DNA of 64,000 nt from Isoetes taiwanensis (Eukaryota; Streptophyta; Lycopodiopsida; Isoetales; Isoetaceae): NCBI GenBank assembly GCA_021234155.1, contig JAJEKV010000050.1, forward strand, positions 8,215,365 to 8,279,364, given 5' to 3'. Below the pieces are notes generated by a model. That model saw nothing but the letters and a program-made list of their open reading frames with translations, did no database searches and was not told the origin of the DNA. Made by a program: the position numbers and the translations under genes. Within the stretch, counting starts at the first letter, position 1. Every line of letters begins with the position of its first letter. This document shows positions 58,200-64,000 of the stretch, piece by piece.

Positions 58200-60154
58200 T
58201 TAGAGTTTGGAATTTTTGCAAGGAACATGCTTGAAATGACTGGGCCTCCCTTTGGGATAATAAACCAACACAGTCTCGTAGCCCTCTTGTTTCACAAGGT
58301 TGTCCGCCACCTTGAGCTCTTCTACTTTGGTGACATGGCCTCCATCCCTAATTGTCTTGAAATGGGCCAGCATGTACTTGCCATCAGCCTTCTCCAGCAC
58401 TGCATTGTGCCAAGGTGTGGGAATGTGGAATATCTGCTCACTTGAAGAACGTTCTACAGAAATGAAGGAAGAGTGGATGAGGTTGATGCCATACTTGGGA
58501 CCTTTGTTGGGATGCCTGCAACAAGGAACAAATCATGTGAATCATCCAAGATAAGCTGGAATATATCTGAACAAGCAAATATTGCTTACGGGTGAATAGA
58601 GAGACGAATTTGAAGAGGAAACACCCATTCCACAAGTGTGGAGTATGCTCTGTTCCTCTGCAAGATGTGAAGCAAAGTCAGATATTACTAACCTGTTCAG
58701 TTCATATTCTAAACTTCCAGCTTACCAGTATCATCGAGAAGCCAACATTCCTGCAAAGTTTCTCGCGGGATTTTCTAGATGGCAGCTTAGTACAACACTC
58801 GTGTTGTGCCAAGTCCTCATACATAAACCTTGAGAATCCACGGTATAGTGATCTTGTCTCTGGATCATTGTCGATGTCATTTCTTATCTCTGAAACCTCC
58901 GTCCCGAAAAGTGACAAGAGGATCCTCCTTGCCGTTTCTGCTCCCAAAGTTAAGTTAGTCTTCACTGGGTGGTCCACTTCTCTTCCTTCTATCAGTTCAA
59001 CAAGAATTGCATCCACTGCATAGCCTTGCTGTGGCATAATGAAGTCATCCAGCTTGTAAAAGCTGATTAGATCAGGGTACAATTCAGCAGCCATTTCCCG
59101 CAAAACAAGACCATACATGTCCACTGTTGCATCATCAATACCGCCTGTTTACAACATAAATATTAAAATTAGTAAACAAGCAGGTCATCAGTGCTTCATT
59201 CTACTAACTTACAAGTTGAACTTACAGAGGTCCGAGAATACATGTCCATCAGAGACGATGTTATAGTGAGCTCCAGGAGGATAAACCTGTTGGATCAAAT
59301 CTGCAACCTTCTTCATAGAATGAAGAGCCAACTCCTCGCCTTTGTCAGGGAGCTTGCCCATCACCTTGGCAGGGTTGCAAGACTTGAAGGGGAAAGAAGG
59401 CAATATGAATTCAACTGGAATATTTCTCTCCACGTAGTACTTGACTTGAGCCATGAACTTGGCTTTCCCTCCACTGGTGAACCACTGGTCATGCTTAGGA
59501 AAATGCAGCAGGTGCTTCTCGAAAACATCAACCACTTTAGTAACAACATGCTCAATCTTTGGTCCAGAATCAACAGCGAGAAATGCATGCTTGATGCTTG
59601 CTCTGGTCTTCTCAAGCAAAATAGTAGCAAGATACTCCATACCATCTGCACCCGGGTTTCCTACAGTAACGATTCCCCAGATACCACGCTCTCCACTGGA
59701 TTCATCCCTGGATCATAACATTAAACTATGAGAAAATAACATAACAATTGTGATAGCCACTAGTCAAGTTCAGTTAGCAAATCAGATTAGTCAAGCTAGA
59801 TTTTTTTGCTATACGATTTGAAGTATATTTGAAACCACTTCAGAGAGAAAAAAAAGTGAGACACTGTCCTCACCCCATGGATTTTTCATAGACCGTCCCC
59901 TCCCAGGTTGGCTGATTGACTCCACGGAACAATACTTGATACTTGTTGATACTGGTAACACAAGAAGTACGTGTTTGATCCTTGTGGACTGTAACAGTCT
60001 CCTCTTGTCCAGGTGCAAGCAGCTCCTGGAACTTGAATGTGCCCTGTGGAATTGGACAATGCTGAGAGGCATGCATGGAGGTAAATACAACAACATCTTC
60101 CTTATCATGAACGTAAAGAAATGCAAGGTGATCTTTAAGATAGTGCATGGCCAT
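58200..60154 (-). CDS. Isocyanide synthase, DIT1/PvcA family (copy 2, apparently intact)
   Basis: Exons: 60154-59874 (start uncertain), 59707-59226, 59144-58726, 58657-58590, 58515-58200. All four introns (166, 81, 68, 74 nt) are GT-AG and phases match, giving 1,566 nt, 521 residues plus stop. The family makes isonitriles from the amino group of an amino acid (tyrosine, tryptophan or leucine types known) with ribulose-5-phosphate as carbon donor. Landmarks: IPVEFILPSFPFKSCNP, KVMGKLPDKGEELAL, YPPGAHYNIVSDGHVFSDLC (across exons 2/3), RGFSRFMYEDL, IRLSIHPHPNKGPKYGINL (across exons 4/5), TPWHNAVLE and a C-terminal KGRPSHFK. The ~95 residues before the canonical domain (FKFQELLAPGQEETVTVHKD) are unassigned. 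A further 5' exon may start at ATG 60364-60362 (MDERETEEQAISLTKMQ). No signal peptide is seen. Substrate and expression are unknown. Confidence 0.9.
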
Positions 60155-60264
60155 GAAAGAGAACTGATTTTGGAAAAACAATCAACTGTGAGTGAGTACA
60201 GAAGGTAGAAAACCTTGAGCAACAACTGAATGAGAAACCTAAACTGAAGCAAGCTCTTAAATAC

Positions 60265-60364
60265 CATGTCCGGTGGGGTTCCATATTGCAAATAGCGGTT
60301 CCTTGGAGTTTCTTTGCATCTTCGTCAGGGAAATTGCTTGTTCTTCGGTTTCTCGTTCGTCCAT
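60265..60364 (-). other. Candidate first exon of isocyanide synthase copy 2
   Basis: The open frame MDERETEEQAISLTKMQRNS then KEPLFAIWNPTGH runs into 'ggtattt', a possible donor, at phase 1. Copy 1 has the same region, but with a stop in this frame (TGA in place of TGG at the W). No confident acceptor with matching phase was found before exon 1, so this could be 5' untranslated sequence. Confidence 0.35.
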
Positions 60365-60379
60365 GCCACATGGTTTTAT

Positions 60380-61020
60380 TCGGGAGTCTACCTTGGGGTC
60401 CGCGGTCCGGTTCCGGTAACGTAGACGGTGCTAGAAACAGTTTCCTTGGGTTCTGAGTTTTTGTACCTAGTCAAACCTACATGTTGAACTAGTAGATGGT
60501 CCAAAACTGAAGTCTTGTTAGGGTGAAGGCCATATTCCACTAACGGCAGCGGAGTTTTGTACCATTAGGAAAAGACTAGAAAATAAAGACTACTAGAGGA
60601 AACTCTACAAGCACCTAAAAAGCTAGCCTACATGATGTTAAAAAGTTGGAATGTTGCCTCTTAGTGATCACTTTATATTAGGACACCTACATTTTAGCGG
60701 CCCCTCCTCACGTGGCAGGATCAAAACCATCCAATCCTGGAGGATGCAGATGTTGCCAAGTCAAGATGGTGGCCAGTAAAAAATGAAAAACTAGCCCTCT
60801 ATATTTAGATTTAGTTTTACAAGAATTTATCGCGAGCACCTGCAAAGAGAAGCTACATGAAATATTATGTTAAGGATATTGATGAGTATTCTGAACGATA
60901 TATTCGAATCAAACACTTTAGAGGCAACTATGTAATATTCAAGTACATAAAGTTGAAAAAATCTATATTTATATTGCAATAGGCAACATTGGTAGTTTTA
61001 GGGCCCACCAATCACACTAA
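60380..61020. other. No supported gene; upstream region of copy 2
   Basis: AT-rich apart from a short GC patch at 60385-60430 ('ggtccgcggtccggttccgg'). Any promoter of copy 2 would be here, but no clear TATA box could be fixed because the first exon is uncertain. Confidence 0.4.
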
Positions 61021-61024
61021 TATT

Positions 61025-61440
61025 CAGGGTCTTGGTGGAGCTCGTTCTTCTATATGGGGTTGAGGTCTGGGGCCTAGTGGTATCGCTTGAATGACTTAGA
61101 GCGGGTGCAGAAAGCTTTCCTAGCTCCGGCACTTGGTGTAAAATCTACAGTTCCATGTCAGATACTTCTGCAAGAGACCAGAGGGCCGCACTTGGACGTC
61201 ACCACATTTACTTTCGAAAGGTGGTCAGTATGGGCAAAGCTCGCCTCCCCAACCATGCTTATACCATAGCCATGGATATGCAGTGCCTCAAAGCCTACTG
61301 GGGAAGGAAAAACAAGCTCAGTGGCTCTCCTGATGGAATGTGCACAGGAGCACAGGTGCATACATGTGTAGTAGGACAGGGGTTTTTTGATCCTGATAGT
61401 AATATGTTTTAATTGGATCTTATCGTCTTCGTGGATGGTA
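61025..61440 (+). mobile_element. LINE fragment, family L1, region after RT plus 3' tail
   Basis: The frame reads LLYGVEVWGLV, then LNDLERVQKAFLAPALGVKS and then a WSVWAKLASPTM-like part, matching the equivalent segment of the LINE at about 26380-26620. It then jumps to a tail with 'ggggttttttgatcctgata' and 'atcgtcttcgtggatgg'. It is 5'-truncated and internally deleted. Confidence 0.65.
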
Positions 61441-61449
61441 AAAATCCCA

Positions 61450-62310
61450 TTGAATCCAATTCAATTCTCCTCCTCAAATATGAATCCTGCTTTAAATTTT
61501 TCTACAAATCTACAGCACAAAATTTCGGCAACAACCTTTAAAAGCTGGGAAGTGTTCAGAAGCTTAAGATTGAGCAAAATTGATTGATCTACATCGCTAT
61601 TCTTTTCCAGAAGATTCAATGTGTATTTGGATGGATGACACATGAATCACCGAATCAGATACCCCAAATGCTGATTTTGCTATGCCTTAACCTTCCCTTA
61701 GAGGTTACTTCTATGGTAGGCTTTTGCATTGATGCAGTAAAACATGATTGGTGCATGTGAAAATACTATGTGCAACCAGTGTATTTTTTATAAGCAAACC
61801 AACCATGTGATTGTGGAGTCTATAGAATGGCATAGCTTTTTCATGGGCTAATAAAGACTATCTCTGTCATTTTGATAAGTGTCAGCACTTGGTTAGCACA
61901 AACATAAATCTTCACTCCTGACTAGAGCCTCGAGAATAGCAAGCATTGTTTCAACCTTAATAAGTTGTGTTATACTTGTTCCTCTTACCCTTCTACTAGA
62001 TAATTCCGATCAAACATTGTAATCACATTTTGACCCTAATATTAATGTCATCCCTTAGCAAACTACAAAGCACTAATGCAACATCGTTTTAAACATCATC
62101 TGCATCACTACTATCAAATCTGTATATGGTGCCATTAGACGTAAATTCCTCTGAGCTCTAGATAGAAATAAAGAAATTACAGAGTTGCATCTATTTCTAT
62201 TCCCTTGAGCTGTAGTTAAAGATCAAGAAATAGAAAGCAAAAAGTAGCATTCCTTTTGCCTAAGCCCATTAATCTAATCTATCAGGTTGTTAGGATTGAA
62301 TGGGGATTCA
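61450..62310. other. No supported gene
   Basis: AT-rich sequence with no recognised coding or repeat structure. Confidence 0.4.
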
Positions 62311-62320
62311 CTTATCTATA

Positions 62321-62346
62321 AGATAGATAGATAGATAGATAGATAG
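62321..62346. repeat. (AGAT)n microsatellite
   Basis: About 6.5 perfect units. It abuts an inverted piece of composite block O ('taggctagtgcaaaagata', ~62371-62390), so it may be the short-repeat tail of a retroposon. Confidence 0.85.
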
Positions 62347-62734
62347 CCCCTTCCGAATAACATTTACCTAGGCTAGTGCAAAAGATATAAATAAAAAAAC
62401 CCCGGCCCTTGATAGGATTATCAACTCTCCAAGCGCTTCTGTGATAATTATAAGAATGTTAAGTCTTAATCTTTTCAACAGAATATAGAGGAATAGAAGA
62501 TGTAAGTTTGATTCTCTTGAATTGCACAAAACTATGAAAATGAAGTTATGGCTTTACCAATATCCAAATGGGACTTCCCTTCTAACCATTGAGGATCTAC
62601 CTATGCAAGAGCACAATTGAGCACTTGGTCAAGGTGCTTTCTTTGGTCTAAGGTTGGTTGGAAATGGAAGCATATAATATCTTGCCTTTATATATGTCTT
62701 ATACTGTGCGGCGTATCATCCTTCATATGTCATG

Positions 62735-62802
62735 AGGAACATTTTATTTATGGGGATGTTAAACCTGCAAATTTGCTTATTGGAGTCCCATTAGCAGGGT
62801 CA
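62735..62802 (+). pseudogene. Protein kinase catalytic-loop fragment (casein-kinase-I / MUT9-like type)
   Basis: HEEHFIYGDVKPANLLIGVP resembles the catalytic loop of CK1-related plant kinases, whose usual form is H-x-x-G-F-[VI]-H-G-D-[VI]-K-P-E-N-[FL]-L. The His before GD is replaced by Tyr and no other kinase motif is seen nearby, so this is at most one isolated exon or a decayed fragment. Confidence 0.4.
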
Positions 62803-63060
62803 TAATTAGATTAAGTTATACTCTAAGTGGTAGAAATAATATAGTCTAAAGAAACCTTCTAGTAAATTGAGCTCAAGTTGTTCATGAACCGCATTTTTCA
62901 AGCAAAAATTAAATGAGAAATCACTCAAGAAGAAGCTTGAAAGAAATGGCGCGAAATGACCAATATTTGGCCCAAAGAGAAATAGGAAAATTTTGAGAAA
63001 TAGTTAAGTGATTAAGGAAAGTACCTTAATTAATAACCCATAGTTATAATAAATTTACTC

Positions 63061-63366
63061 TTAAGAAAAGTAGCCCCTAAAATCTTTGGAAGCATTCCTA
63101 CTCCTTAGAAGTTCCCAAATAGTAGCTTGAACCTCCATTTTACCCTTGTAAGACGAATTATAAGCTAATCTCCGAAGCTGCCATAAGAGTGTCCACTGAA
63201 CGAACACTCGATGAGATCGATCCAAAGGGGCCGCGAATAGACATAGTCGACCATTGATAGAGGCAAGATCGCTCGAAGAGGCCACCATCAAGGAAGCTAA
63301 GTTGTTGGAAGGACCAAACAAGTAGCTAGGAAGGTTGGAAGCTCCAGCTTGCACCAATGGTTGCAC
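63061..63366 (-). other. Unrecognised ORF
   Basis: A 101-residue frame with protein-like content (RVFVQWTLLWQLRRLAYNSS, MEVQATIWELLRSRNASKDF). It may be part of a mobile element. No domain is recognised. Confidence 0.25.
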
Positions 63367-63589
63367 GTCTTGCGTCCTACATTCTGCAAGTCTCCACCGT
63401 CAGAGAGTCCCTCACAGCACAGGGAATTTGAGTGCTCTGACCTAGGCCAGACGACGAACTTAGCCACTTAAGCTCTTCAGACGAATCATTTCACTCTTGG
63501 AGGAGCAACGACTTAGCACTTCAGGTGAATGATCGCAAGGCTCGGGGAAAATTGAGATCGTGGCGTCCGCGTCTGGAGGTGAGGAGCAA

Positions 63590-63835
63590 ATAGAAGGAGC
63601 AACCTCGACAACAGGAGCAACCCCAACACCAGGAAGAGTAGGTGAGCAGCAAGCAGTAGGAACAACCTCGACAATAGGAGCAATCCCAACACCAGAAAGA
63701 GTAGGTGAGCAAAGAAGCGAGAGGGAGCAACCCTAAGGCAAAGGAGCAACCCCAACACTAGGAAGAGTAGGTGAGCAGCAAGGGAGCAATCTTGACAGTA
63801 GGAGCAACCCCAATACCCCAGGAACAGCAGCAAGG
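63590..63835. repeat. Minisatellite, unit about 60-66 bp, about four copies
   Basis: 'ggagcaaccccaacac', 'aggaagagtaggtgagcag' and 'caacctcgaca' recur. The Leu-rich frames on the minus strand translate the repeat and are not taken as genes. Confidence 0.8.
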
Positions 63836-64000
63836 GGAGCCATCAATGTGGAAGAAAAAAAAGGAAGGAAGAGACGTAGGCAAGGGAGAAGCGAACAAAG
63901 AGGCGTGAAGCTAGGCGTAGGGGGAGCATGGTTGTAAGAAAACTACAATCGGACGAACTGGAGGAGGATGGGCTTGAGGAGGAAGGACCACACCAACAAG

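Noticed and set aside
59209-59731. Plus-strand ORFs of 175 and 92 residues over exon 2 of copy 2
   Set aside because: They are antisense shadows of the isocyanide synthase exon; the minus-strand frame carries the family motifs and joins across introns.
57480-60364. Partner enzyme for an isonitrile pathway (PvcB/IsnB-type oxygenase or a P450) near copy 2
   Set aside because: I searched by eye for HxD..H dioxygenase and FxxGxxxCxG P450 motifs on both strands in the surrounding sequence and saw none.
63513-63833. Leu-rich, membrane-protein-like frame on the minus strand
   Set aside because: It is produced by the 60-66-bp minisatellite. The hydrophobic repeats follow the DNA repeat exactly.

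Overview
This is nuclear DNA of a eukaryote, almost certainly a land plant. The supporting signs are genes split by short GT-AG introns, poly(A)-tailed retroposons, Helitrons with the plant-type 3' hairpin and CTAG end, and pieces of plant-type genes (a PQT3/RBBP6-like ubiquitin ligase, and the Kelch section of a wybutosine-synthesis protein). A seed-free plant such as a fern or lycophyte fits the repeat-rich, gene-poor texture, but that is a guess. Only one gene looks intact, and most of the window is layered mobile elements.

Layout. 0-3 kb: ends of non-LTR retrotransposons and a small acidic ORF (1777-2094) with a histone-H3-like start. 3.2-10.5 kb: remains of a minus-strand DDE-type transposase gene with N-terminal zinc fingers, split by a 3.2-kb segment bounded by inverted repeats that carries a cluster of TATA-like palindromes. 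10.5-12.4 kb: retrotransposon tails and a clean 251-bp MITE. 12.4-18.8 kb: a minus-strand Helitron-like element carrying a frameshifted PQT3-like E3 ligase. 19-23 kb: decayed, mostly unrecognised sequence. 23.4-33.7 kb: a composite repeat array (minisatellite blocks plus three other block types), interrupted by a 5'-truncated LINE whose RT domain is tandemly duplicated. 34-39 kb: retroposon ends and repeats. 39.3-42.4 kb: a minus-strand Helitron carrying Kelch exons of a TYW-type gene. 42.4-44.2 kb: a 1.8-kb almost pure polypyrimidine tract. 44.5-60.4 kb: a cluster of three isocyanide synthase (DIT1/PvcA family) gene copies. 61-64 kb: a LINE fragment, a kinase-like fragment, microsatellite and minisatellite.

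The main biological find is the isocyanide synthase cluster on the minus strand. Copy 2 (58200-60154 or beyond) is an apparently intact gene of at least five exons. It joins in frame across four GT-AG introns to give about 521 residues with the family's landmark motifs. Copy 1 (55514-56830) is nearly identical but has lost about 837 bp covering most of exons 1 and 2. Copy 0 is an older, decayed copy cut in two by a 7,672-bp Helitron (44844-52515) in its last intron. Copy 2 supplies the matching empty site, so both Helitron ends are fixed to the base. No partner oxygenase (PvcB-like or P450) is visible in the window.
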